A stretch of DNA of 64,000 bases, taken from Paludibacteraceae bacterium. GTDB lineage: Bacteria; Bacteroidota; Bacteroidia; Bacteroidales; Paludibacteraceae. The translations under genes and the position numbers were made by a program. The first letter of the stretch is position 1; every line of letters begins with the position of its first letter. This document shows positions 35,642 through 42,732 of this stretch, piece by piece. The DNA lies in contig JAFPXH010000009.1 in NCBI GenBank assembly GCA_017394705.1, forward strand, positions 124,001-188,000, read 5' to 3'. The notes beneath the pieces were generated by a model. That model saw nothing but the letters and a program-made list of their open reading frames with translations. It ran no database searches and was not told the origin of the DNA.

Positions 35642-37261
35642 TTAGCGAACTTGTGCACCTTGGAGGTTGAACATCTTGTTGTCACGAACGATATAGATAA
35701 CGCCGTCAACAACGACTTTCTGAGCTTTCTCGGTGAGAGTGATGTTCTCGATACCTTGGCCAAAAACGACCTCTGCAGTTCCGTGGTCAATCTGGATAGT
35801 CGGGTTGCCGCTCGCACCTACATATTTCATAATCTGTCCTACAACAGCCACATAGTCTCCCACTTTTGCACCTGGATCTGCGATAGTTACCAGACGAGCT
35901 TGGAAGTCGCCGAAAGTAGCCTCAGGATCATCGCTCATGAAGAAGGTTTCTACACCTTCTTCGAATGGTGTTTGAACTTTAGCCACATAACCTACTACTT
36001 TGTATACGTCGGGGGTCTTTGCATTGTCTTCAAGTGCGTTACCCAATTCCATAGCAGTAGCAACGTCGATTTCTTGAATTGCAGGAGCCTCAGCAACGGT
36101 CAGGTTACCATCTTGGATATATGCAGAATTCTTGTCGTTATAGAAATTATTTTTCAGTTTGCCCTTAATCTGAATATATGCATGGTCAACCACTTTAGCA
36201 GAGTCTTCACGCGCCATACCGATACGATAGGCTTGCAACTCGCCATAAGTAGAGTTCGGATCGCCCGTCATAAACAGGGAGATGTTATTATAGTCAGCGT
36301 TAAACGGTGTTTTGATTTTTGCCACATATCCTCTAACGACGTAGTCTTTAGTACTTACTTCGTTATTGCCTAACTTCAAAGCTTCTACTACAGCCTCAGA
36401 AACAGAGAGAGTATCCGGGCCAATGATTACAGGAGGATTCGGGTTAGCGCCCAATTTCTCTACATAGTAACCACCTGCAATTTCATAGATATAAACACCT
36501 TCTGCAGCCTCTTTCGGATGATAAGGTTGGAGAGAACCAGCATAAACGAGGATGGTATCACCAATACGCAATTCTTCTTTAGCAGCGTCGAGAGACTCCC
36601 ATTTCTGGTTGTCTTTACCCATACCATCGTAGAACTCGAGGGTATCAGCAGCGTTAGCTGCGTCATGCATCCAGAACGACACTTTGTCTTTGAAAGCATA
36701 GGTGCAGAACGGCTCACCGTGAACAACACCCTTTACAAAGTGGTCATGCTTGTCAGCAGCCTTTGCCAACGCAATAGCCTCAGCCACTTCAATAGTGTCC
36801 GGAGTCCAAACCACTGCAGCCTCACCAACAGTCAGCGTAGCAGAAGTGATCTTAGAAGTGCCATTACCTGTCAAAGTAACCGACTTAGCTTCTCCTACCC
36901 ATGTTTTACCCGTTAATCCATCGAACGCAACTGCGTCACCTGCAAATTCAATAGCAGTGATGTTGTCTTCGGCCGTAAAGGTAATCGTGTTGGTGTTGTA
37001 TGTACGCAACTCATACGATACACCGTCAGATTTTGTAAAAATCTTGTTGTCATTTTTCTGCACTTTCGCACTTGACATTACAACACCATCGACAGTAAAG
37101 GTCGAACCAGAGATGTCCACACCCGTACTTTTATCTGCACTTGGTGTGATTGCCGGATTAGAACCAAGGCTCGCCGGCTTCGTAAAATCAAACACGACTT
37201 GTTTTGCATTCATCGACAGCGCGAAGATTGCGGCTGCCGCAAAAGCGAAAATTTTTTTCAT
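35642..37261 (-). CDS. Secreted protein with repeated OB-fold-like domains
   Basis: This 539-residue protein has a signal peptide (F-A-F-A-A-A-A-I-F-A-L-S-M-N-A) and an N-terminal beta domain. Three ~110-residue repeats follow, marked by H-F-V-K-G-V-V, Y-V-V-R-G-Y-V-A-K-I-K-T-P-F and Y-K-V-V-G-Y-V-A-K-V-Q-T-P-F, with F-M-T-G-D-P or F-M-S-D-D-P downstream. These resemble the OB-fold modules attached to secreted nucleases of the YhcR kind. The tail is Q-K-V-V-V-D-G-V-I-Y-I-V ... F-N-L-Q-G. No nuclease motif is visible. A DNA-binding partner of the two neighbouring nucleases is inferred, not shown. Confidence 0.75.
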   Translation of the reverse strand: MKKIFAFAAAAIFALSMNAKQVVFDFTKPASLGSNPAITPSADKSTGVDISGSTFTVDGVVMSSAKVQKNDNKIFTKSDGVSYELRTYNTNTITFTAEDNITAIEFAGDAVAFDGLTGKTWVGEAKSVTLTGNGTSKITSATLTVGEAAVVWTPDTIEVAEAIALAKAADKHDHFVKGVVHGEPFCTYAFKDKVSFWMHDAANAADTLEFYDGMGKDNQKWESLDAAKEELRIGDTILVYAGSLQPYHPKEAAEGVYIYEIAGGYYVEKLGANPNPPVIIGPDTLSVSEAVVEALKLGNNEVSTKDYVVRGYVAKIKTPFNADYNNISLFMTGDPNSTYGELQAYRIGMAREDSAKVVDHAYIQIKGKLKNNFYNDKNSAYIQDGNLTVAEAPAIQEIDVATAMELGNALEDNAKTPDVYKVVGYVAKVQTPFEEGVETFFMSDDPEATFGDFQARLVTIADPGAKVGDYVAVVGQIMKYVGASGNPTIQIDHGTAEVVFGQGIENITLTEKAQKVVVDGVIYIVRDNKMFNLQGAQVR

Positions 37262-37429
37262 GATTTTGAATTTTTAATGATTAAATGTTAATTGGTTGAG
37301 TTATTTATGTTATAAAACATATTTACGCCATATGCACACATTTCTGGGGGCAAAGGTACTGCTTTTTTTTTGAATAAAAAAATATTTCTGTGATTTTTTT
37401 TCATTTTTTATCAAGAGAGAGAGAAAAAA

Positions 37430-37474
37430 TTATATAAACACATGAATTTTTTCTGCCAGAAAATTTGCATATTT
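37430..37474 (+). repeat. 45-bp promoter-segment repeat, copy 1
   Basis: The segment matches 37584-37628 at 42 of 45 positions. It carries TTG at 37465-37467; 21 bases on lies TATCTTCG, a one-base variant of the -7 box. Confidence 0.85.
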
Positions 37475-37489
37475 AAAAAACAAACATGT

Positions 37490-37534
37490 ATCTTCGAGGG
37501 CACCGACACGGCAATGCCGTCCCACCTCGAAGAT
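37490..37534 (+). repeat. Inverted repeat overlapping the first promoter box
   Basis: ATCTTCGAGG pairs with CCTCGAAGAT across 25 bases; an inner ACGGC-AAT-GCCGT hairpin sits between them. It overlaps the degenerate -7 box of copy 1. Confidence 0.8.
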
Positions 37535-37583
37535 CCATTCGCACTAACGTGCAAATAGCAAATTTCCTACCTTCAAAATCCAT

Positions 37584-37649
37584 TTATATAAACATATGAA
37601 TTTTTTCTGTTAGAAAATTTGCATATTTGATTTTTTTGTTGTATCTTTG
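37584..37649 (+). promoter_or_regulatory. 45-bp repeat copy 2 with a full promoter
   Basis: Copy 2 (37584-37628) supplies TTG at 37619-37621; TATCTTTG follows at 37642-37649 after 20 bases. Transcription would start near 37655, just before the candidate RNA. Confidence 0.75.
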
Positions 37650-37654
37650 CATCG

Positions 37655-37800
37655 AAATTCCAAAAGGGCTAATAGGAGTTCCATTTTAATCTTTTCAGAG
37701 GCGTTTTCTTAACCTCACGTTAGCCCAATCTCCCCGTAATCACCCAGTAATCACCTTGTAATCACCCCGTAATCACCCCCTTTTGGTGGCTTTTTGGTAG
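37655..37800 (+). ncRNA. Candidate structured RNA with two competing stems and four 11-bp repeats
   Basis: Bases 37660-37668 (CCAAAAGGG) are perfectly complementary to 37778-37786. The overlapping 37666-37672 (GGGCTAA) is complementary to 37720-37726. The two pairings share three bases. Between the outer arms lie four consecutive 11-mers of the form CCCCGTAATCA (37732-37775). A good promoter precedes it. The exact ends are not known and no known RNA family is recognised. Confidence 0.4.
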
Positions 37801-37997
37801 GTAATTGGCGGGGCAAACCGGCGAATCGCGCTATGTTTATAAAAACAGGGGTGGTGAGAGAAAACACGCGCAACTCACAAAAAACGGGTATTGCTCATCA
37901 AAAGAACGAAAACGACGGGCGAGCGGCGGGAAAAGGCAGTCTATTTAGCACACAAACTTTACTTAAGCGAATTTAGCTACTTTTTTTGCTAAAAATC

Positions 37998-38066
37998 TTG
38001 CACATTTGAAAAAAAAGTAGTACTTTTGCGCTCGCAAAAGTTTCGAGAAACCGGATGGTATCCGGT
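37998..38066 (+). promoter_or_regulatory. Promoter and leader hairpin of the response regulator gene
   Basis: TTG at 37998-38000, 20 bases, TACTTTTG at 38021-38028. In the leader ACCGGAT-GGT-ATCCGGT (38050-38066) forms a seven-pair hairpin. Confidence 0.78.
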
Positions 38067-38103
38067 ATAACAAACAAAGGACAAGAAAACAAGGCTGAAT
38101 AGT

Positions 38104-39297
38104 ATGGCAAAATTACTGATTATAGACGACGAGCGGGGCATACGTAACACGCTGCGTGAGATTTTGGCGGATGAAGGTCACGAGGTTGATGTGGCAGAAA
38201 ACGGCAAACAGGGTTTAGAGATGGCGCAAGCGAAAGCGTACGACCTCATTTTCTCTGACATCAAAATGCCGGAGATGGACGGGATTGAGTTGCTGACGCA
38301 CCTCAAAGGATTAGCGGATGAGGGGGTTAGTGGATTAGGGGAAGATTTTCAAAGTGCGGAGACGCCTATCGTCATGATTAGCGGGCATGGAGATGTGGAG
38401 ACGGCTGTTCAGGCGCTCAAAATGGGTGCGTATGACTTCTTGCTCAAACCACTGGATTTGAATCGTATTCTGATTACGACGAAGAATGCCTTAGAGTCCA
38501 AGAATCTGAAACAAGAGACGAAACAGTTGCGCAAGAAAGTAGCAGCAAAGGGGATGCAGATGATAGGTGAGAGTGCGGCAATCATGCGCGTACGCGAAAT
38601 AATAGATAAGGTAGCGCCGACAGAGGCACGCGTTCTGATTACCGGTCCTAACGGCACGGGAAAAGAAGTGGTGGCTCATTTGATTCATGAACACTCTGCG
38701 CGTGCGAACGGTCCGATGGTAGAGGTTAACTGCGCGGCTATCCCGAGTGAGCTGATTGAGAGCGAGTTGTTCGGACACATGAAAGGTTCGTTCACGGGTG
38801 CCGTGAAAGACAGAGCGGGTAAGTTTGAGCAGGCCGACGGCGGAACGTTATTCTTGGACGAGATAGGCGATATGAGTCTGGCGGCACAAACGAAAGTGCT
38901 TCGTGCGTTACAAGAGAGCGAGATCACGCGTGTAGGTTCTGACAAAGCGATTAAGGTGAACGTGCGTGTTTTGGCAGCAACGAACAAAGACTTGCAAAAA
39001 GAGATTGCGGAAGGCAATTTCCGCGAGGATTTATTCCATCGATTGAACGTGATACCTATTGCCGTTCCGGCATTGAATGAGCGAACAGAAGATATTCCGC
39101 TATTGGTGGATTATTTTGCAGAGCGCATATGCGACGAGCAAGGCATTGCTGTTAAGGCTTTCGACGAGGCCGCCATCAAAGCTCTGCAGAGCAAACAATG
39201 GACGGGCAATATCCGGCAGTTAAGGAACGTAGTAGAGCGGTTGATTATTCTTGCGGGGGCGAAGATTACCAAGGAGGATGTGGAGATGTATGCGTAA
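38104..39297 (+). CDS. Sigma-54-interacting response regulator without C-terminal HTH
   Basis: The 397-residue protein has a receiver domain (D-D-E, phospho-acceptor Asp in F-S-D-I-K-M-P-E-M-D-G, Lys in L-L-K-P-L-D). A sigma-54 AAA+ domain follows with Walker A G-P-N-G-T-G-K-E, the loop G-S-F-T-G-A-V, Walker B G-G-T-L-F-L-D-E-I-G and the arginine block N-I-R-Q-L-R-N-V. It ends right after I-T-K-E-D-V-E-M-Y-A, so the usual Fis-type DNA-binding helix is missing. An octamer array encodes an ~11-residue insert (L-A-D-E-G-V-S-G-L-G) between helix 3 and strand 4 of the receiver. No kinase gene is adjacent. Confidence 0.9.
   Translation: MAKLLIIDDERGIRNTLREILADEGHEVDVAENGKQGLEMAQAKAYDLIFSDIKMPEMDGIELLTHLKGLADEGVSGLGEDFQSAETPIVMISGHGDVETAVQALKMGAYDFLLKPLDLNRILITTKNALESKNLKQETKQLRKKVAAKGMQMIGESAAIMRVREIIDKVAPTEARVLITGPNGTGKEVVAHLIHEHSARANGPMVEVNCAAIPSELIESELFGHMKGSFTGAVKDRAGKFEQADGGTLFLDEIGDMSLAAQTKVLRALQESEITRVGSDKAIKVNVRVLAATNKDLQKEIAEGNFREDLFHRLNVIPIAVPALNERTEDIPLLVDYFAERICDEQGIAVKAFDEAAIKALQSKQWTGNIRQLRNVVERLIILAGAKITKEDVEMYA
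38308..38339 (+). repeat. Octamer array inside the receiver domain
   Basis: Four 8-bp units (GGATTAGC, GGATGAGG, GGGTTAGT, GGATTAGG) in register within the coding sequence. Confidence 0.82.
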
Positions 39298-39310
39298 ATA
39301 GCCATTTAAG

Positions 39311-39425
39311 AAAAAAACATTAAAAACCCCTTCGCCAGCAATCGCGCCTTTAGCGCTTATGAGTTCCGCCCACCACCGCGCCGCTTACAAATAAATTTGC
39401 ACGTCGCGTTAGCGTACGTACCTCA
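39311..39425 (+). repeat. Leader-type repeat, copy 1 (before the GxxExxY gene)
   Basis: Two conserved blocks, A-rich leading to AACCCCTT and then AAATAAATTT, are 56 bases apart and followed by short hairpins (CATCC-GAA-GGATG). The same blocks recur at 39932-40045, 55 bases apart. Confidence 0.6.
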
Positions 39426-39476
39426 CATCCGAAGGATGTAATTGCTGCCGAAGGCAATAAACATACAAAACAATTT

Positions 39477-39920
39477 ATGCAATACTCGCTGAAAAGATTA
39501 ATGGACTCAAAGCCGGAGATGGCCGCAGAGTTAAAACAACGCTGCTATGCCATTAACGGCTTGTGTGCCGCGGTTCACCGCGAGCTTGGTCCGTTTCTCA
39601 ACGAGTATATGTATCAGGAGGCGTTGCAGATATTATTGGATGAACAACAGATACCTTACCAGCGTGAATACTACTTTTCGGTAGTCTTTCACGGCAAGCC
39701 TATACAGCACAAGCACTTTGTGGATTTTCTGATTAGTAATGAGATTATCGTGGAGTGCAAAGCGGTAGATAAATTAGTTGCAGAACACAGGCAACAACTC
39801 TGGAACTACATGCGTCTTACGGGCAAGCAAATCGGTATTTTGTGGAACTTCGCCCCTCCCATGGACCAAGCGGAACACTACTACTTGGATACTAAGGATG
39901 GCGTAATGTATATGTTTTAG
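39477..39920 (+). CDS. GxxExxY family protein
   Basis: This 147-residue protein matches the GxxExxY family (PF13366 group), with H-R-E-L-G-P-F-L-N-E-Y-M-Y-Q-E-A-L as the name-giving region and V-D-F-L-I-S-N-E-I-I-V-E-C-K-A-V-D-K-L then G-I-L-W-N-F. The E-x-K pair recalls restriction-endonuclease-like folds, but activity is unproven. The gene stands alone and is bracketed by two related leader-type repeats. Confidence 0.88.
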   Translation: MQYSLKRLMDSKPEMAAELKQRCYAINGLCAAVHRELGPFLNEYMYQEALQILLDEQQIPYQREYYFSVVFHGKPIQHKHFVDFLISNEIIVECKAVDKLVAEHRQQLWNYMRLTGKQIGILWNFAPPMDQAEHYYLDTKDGVMYMF

Positions 39921-39931
39921 GTGATAGAAAA

Positions 39932-40045
39932 AATACATACAAAACCCCTTTAGACGTCTGTAGCGCTGGCACGCCTCCGAGGCCTCGCCCCAACAGCCTA
40001 CTTATAAATAAATTTAACGTAGTCCGTCAGGACGATCCCTCACCG
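39932..40045 (+). repeat. Leader-type repeat, copy 2 (before the DUF3784 gene)
   Basis: Shares AACCCCTT, AAATAAATTT and CCTCAC blocks with copy 1 at nearly equal spacing, while sequence between them differs. Small hairpins such as GTCC-GTCA-GGAC and ACCGC-GGA-GCGGT lie within. Confidence 0.6.
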
Positions 40046-40090
40046 CGGAGCGGTAACAGCCATCTAAAGGAAATGACCCATAAAACAATT

Positions 40091-40393
40091 ATGAGTATGA
40101 TGACACAAATTATTTTAGCTATAATCTTTGTAGTGATGGCAATTGTCATTCTCGCAGGAAAGGGCGACTGGATGATTGCAGGATACAATACTGCTTCCAA
40201 AGAAGAGAAAGAAACGGTAAATGTTAAGCGATTGCGTTTAATCCTTGGTATTCTGTTGCTCAGTATATCTCCTTTGCTATTTATGCTTGGAGACCATAGT
40301 GACAAGACCACCGGTCTCATCTTTACAGGAATAGTAATCGTACTAACAACCGTTGCTGTAATATTGGCTAATACGTGGGCGAAAAAGAAATAA
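40091..40393 (+). CDS. DUF3784 small membrane protein
   Basis: This 100-residue protein has three hydrophobic segments. G-K-G-D-W-M-I-A-G-Y-N-T-A-S-K-E-E-K after the first segment is the DUF3784 signature; function unknown. ATG at 40091 was preferred because its context (AAAACAATTATG) mirrors that of the GxxExxY start (AAAACAATTTATG). ATG at 40073 would add six residues. The stop directly abuts the recF start. Confidence 0.75.
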   Translation: MSMMTQIILAIIFVVMAIVILAGKGDWMIAGYNTASKEEKETVNVKRLRLILGILLLSISPLLFMLGDHSDKTTGLIFTGIVIVLTTVAVILANTWAKKK

Positions 40394-41542
40394 ATGATTT
40401 TACAATCATTAAACATATTAAATTACCGGAATATACGGGAGGCGAGTTTGGAGTTTAGCGACAAACTCAATTGTTTCGTGGGTTTGAACGGACAAGGCAA
40501 GACCAATGTGCTGGACGCTATTTATCTGCTGAGTTTTACCAAATCGGCCTTCACCAGTCAGGACAGTTTGAATATCACTCATGGCGAAGAGATGGCGATG
40601 GTTCAGGGCATCTACCGAAGCCCTGAACAGTTGAAAGTTGAAAGTTTAAAGTTGAAAGAAGATGCCCCTCTTGTTATCTCTTGTGGTCTAAGAAAGGGTG
40701 TGAAGAAGCAGTTCCGGAAGGATAAGAAAGACTATCCTCGATTGATAGACCATATAGGTCTGATACCGCTTGTAATGGTTTGCCCGGCTGACCATCAGTT
40801 GATTGAAGAAGGTTCGGATGAGAGACGGCGCTTTATGGACGTGGTAATCGGTCAGCAGAACAGGAAATATCTGGATTCGTTAACGCAGTATAACGCATTA
40901 CTGAAACAACGGAATGCGCTTTTGAAACAATATTCCGATGCCGCGACTCCTCCGGACGATTTATTGGAAGTTTTGGAATGGCAGATGGTAGAGCCGGCAG
41001 AGTATATTTTCAAGGCAAGAACGGATTTCTTCCGCGAGTTCGAGCCGTATTTCCAAGAAGTATATAAGGTCATCAGCGGATCAGCCGAAATGCCGGTTTT
41101 GGTTTATCAGAGTCAATTGCAAGACCGTGATTTACGCGAAGCGTACGTACGGACGAGACAGCGGGATCTGATACTCGGTTGGACCAGTCAGGGAATTCAT
41201 AAAGATGATCTGGAGATGAAGCTTGGCGAGTTTCCATTGAAGCAAGTCGGGAGTCAAGGACAGCAACGCACTTTTGTGCTGGCGATGAAATTGGCACAAG
41301 CTTTGTACTTGGGTAAGGCGAAAGGTGAAAGGTTAAAGGATGAAGGGAAACCGATTCTGCTGCTGGATGATATCTTTGACCGGTTGGACAGCGAGCGTGT
41401 GGAACGGATAGTAAAAATGATTCAAGGCGATGATTTCGGGCAGATTTTTATTACCGATACCGACCGTCAACACCTGACAGAGATTGTTCAGCCGAATGAA
41501 GGGGCGAAGATATTTCACGTAGAAGGCGGGAGGATTGAATGA
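40394..41542 (+). CDS. recF: DNA replication and repair protein RecF
   Basis: The 382-residue SMC-like ATPase has L-N-Y-R-N-I-R-E at the N terminus, Walker A G-L-N-G-Q-G-K-T-N, the signature Q-V-G-S-Q-G-Q-Q-R-T and Walker B I-L-L-L-D-D-I-F-D-R-L-D. RecF helps load RecA at gaps. Two stretches are encoded by tandem 7-bp arrays: L-K-V-E-S-L-K-L-K-E (near residue 80) and K-A-K-G-E-R-L-K-D-E-G-K just before Walker B. Both probably extend surface loops. Its TGA overlaps the next ATG. Confidence 0.95.
   Translation: MILQSLNILNYRNIREASLEFSDKLNCFVGLNGQGKTNVLDAIYLLSFTKSAFTSQDSLNITHGEEMAMVQGIYRSPEQLKVESLKLKEDAPLVISCGLRKGVKKQFRKDKKDYPRLIDHIGLIPLVMVCPADHQLIEEGSDERRRFMDVVIGQQNRKYLDSLTQYNALLKQRNALLKQYSDAATPPDDLLEVLEWQMVEPAEYIFKARTDFFREFEPYFQEVYKVISGSAEMPVLVYQSQLQDRDLREAYVRTRQRDLILGWTSQGIHKDDLEMKLGEFPLKQVGSQGQQRTFVLAMKLAQALYLGKAKGERLKDEGKPILLLDDIFDRLDSERVERIVKMIQGDDFGQIFITDTDRQHLTEIVQPNEGAKIFHVEGGRIE
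40630..40657 (+). repeat. Heptamer array inside recF (first)
   Basis: Four units, three GTTGAAA and one GTTTAAA, in register inside the coding sequence. Confidence 0.9.
41317..41344 (+). repeat. Heptamer array inside recF (second)
   Basis: Four units (GGCGAAA, GGTGAAA, GGTTAAA, GGATGAA) encode a Lys/Gly/Glu loop ahead of Walker B. Confidence 0.87.
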
Positions 41543-42732
41543 GAAATAAACTAGCCATATTACTGCTTTTGGCGGCAATCTCGGTGCATGCTGAGATCGG
41601 TTTCCGTGGGGCGTGGATAGCAACGGTGGCTAATATCGACTGGCCGTCGGCGGAAGCCGTGGGTAATCCAGAAGCGCAACAAGCGGAGATGATTTGGTTG
41701 TTAGATTCGCTGGAGAGCATCGGGATTAATGCTATTATTTTTCAGGCAAGGCCGACTGCTGACGCGCTGTATTACAGCGAGTTAGAACCCGTCAGTCATT
41801 GGTTGACGGGCAAACAAGGGAGTTGGGAGTCTGCCCCTTCTTCTTCACTAAAAGGAAGGGAGAGTTATGACCCTCTTGAATTCACTATAACGGAAGCACA
41901 TAGGCGGGGAATGGAGGTGCATGTATGGCTGAATCCGTACCGTGTGAATTTGGCGAAGAATGACACTTCTATTTTGGCTAAAGATCATGTTTTCCGTCGT
42001 CATCCGGAATGGTTCTGGGAGTACAACAAACAGTGGTATTTTGACCCAAGTTTGGATGTGACACGCGAGTGGATTTGTACTATAGTACAAGATATCGTGG
42101 AGCGGTATGATGTTCAAGCTGTTCATATGGATGATTATTTCTATCCTTACCCGAGTGGCAAGAAGGCCTTGCCGGACAGTCTTTCTTTTGCGCAAAACCC
42201 GCGTGGATTTGAAGATATCAGAGACTGGCGGAGGGATAATGTCAACCGGGCGATAAAGGATATTCATCGGGCCATCAAGGAGTGCCGCGAGGAAGTGGAA
42301 TTCGGCATCTCGCCTTTTGGTGTTTGGCGAAATGCGAGCGTTGATTCAACGGGCAGCAAGACGACAGCCGGAATTACCAATTATGACGATTTGTACGCAG
42401 ATATACGTCTGTGGATTAAGGAAGGTTGGATTGATTATGTGCTGCCACAGTTATATTGGGAAATCGGCAAGAAAGCGGCTGATTATGAAGAGCTTGCACA
42501 CTGGTGGGCGAATGAGGTAAAGGGCACAAATTGTAAGCTATATATCGGTCTGGCGCCCTACCGATTGGAGAATGCAAGCAAGAAAACGCCTTGGGGACAA
42601 GGGAATGAGATCAAACGACAGATGGACCTGAACCGCACGATACCAGAGATAACGGGCGAATGTTTCTATTCGACTCGACCGTTATTGCGAAATCCGCGTG
42701 GTGTTTGCGACAGTATTATGAAGACGAGATGA
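41539..42732 (+). CDS. Family 10-like glycosyl hydrolase (GHL10/DUF187), C terminus clipped
   Basis: This 397-residue protein has a signal peptide and a GHL10 domain: F-R-G-A-W-I-A-T-V-A-N-I-D-W-P-S, F-Q-A-R-P-T-A-D-A-L-Y, W-L-N-P-Y-R, H-M-D-D-Y-F-Y-P-Y-P and I-S-P-F-G-V-W-R. Family members usually continue past the F-S-x-x-x-L-x-x-N-x-x-G-x-x-D-S block with further residues; this one stops 5 residues after it. The sequence at that point (42682-42717) recurs at 48639-48674. The TGA overlaps an ATG that opens a truncated hydrolase, suggesting a deletion junction. Confidence 0.8.
   Translation: MRNKLAILLLLAAISVHAEIGFRGAWIATVANIDWPSAEAVGNPEAQQAEMIWLLDSLESIGINAIIFQARPTADALYYSELEPVSHWLTGKQGSWESAPSSSLKGRESYDPLEFTITEAHRRGMEVHVWLNPYRVNLAKNDTSILAKDHVFRRHPEWFWEYNKQWYFDPSLDVTREWICTIVQDIVERYDVQAVHMDDYFYPYPSGKKALPDSLSFAQNPRGFEDIRDWRRDNVNRAIKDIHRAIKECREEVEFGISPFGVWRNASVDSTGSKTTAGITNYDDLYADIRLWIKEGWIDYVLPQLYWEIGKKAADYEELAHWWANEVKGTNCKLYIGLAPYRLENASKKTPWGQGNEIKRQMDLNRTIPEITGECFYSTRPLLRNPRGVCDSIMKTR
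42682..42717 (+). repeat. Direct repeat copy A (within GHL10 3' end)
   Basis: The stretch encodes L-L-R-N-P-R-G-V-C-D-S-I. A copy with two internal differences, both silent, lies at 48639-48674; similarity ends at the same base in both. Confidence 0.7.

Larger units (their letters stand above)
37262..38103. other. 842-base intergenic region with promoters, repeats and a candidate RNA
   Basis: No convincing gene lies here; a 60-codon frame at 37794 lacks a good start context. The stretch holds the minus-strand promoter box TACCTTTG (37358-37351, with TTT in place of TTG at -33). It also holds a 45-bp direct repeat, an inverted repeat, a candidate structured RNA, four 11-bp repeats and the response-regulator promoter. 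Each is listed separately. Confidence 0.7.

Noticed and set aside
37732..37775. Possible CRISPR array
   Set aside because: Only four 11-bp direct repeats with no spacers and no cas genes.
37794..37976. 60-codon plus-strand frame after the candidate RNA
   Set aside because: Starts at a non-ATG codon without promoter or family likeness; composition is not protein-like.
41838..41866. Inserted hairpin element in the GHL10 gene resembling the 59657 hairpin
   Set aside because: Only the CCCCTT and AAAGGAAGGG ends are alike; the match is too short to separate from chance.
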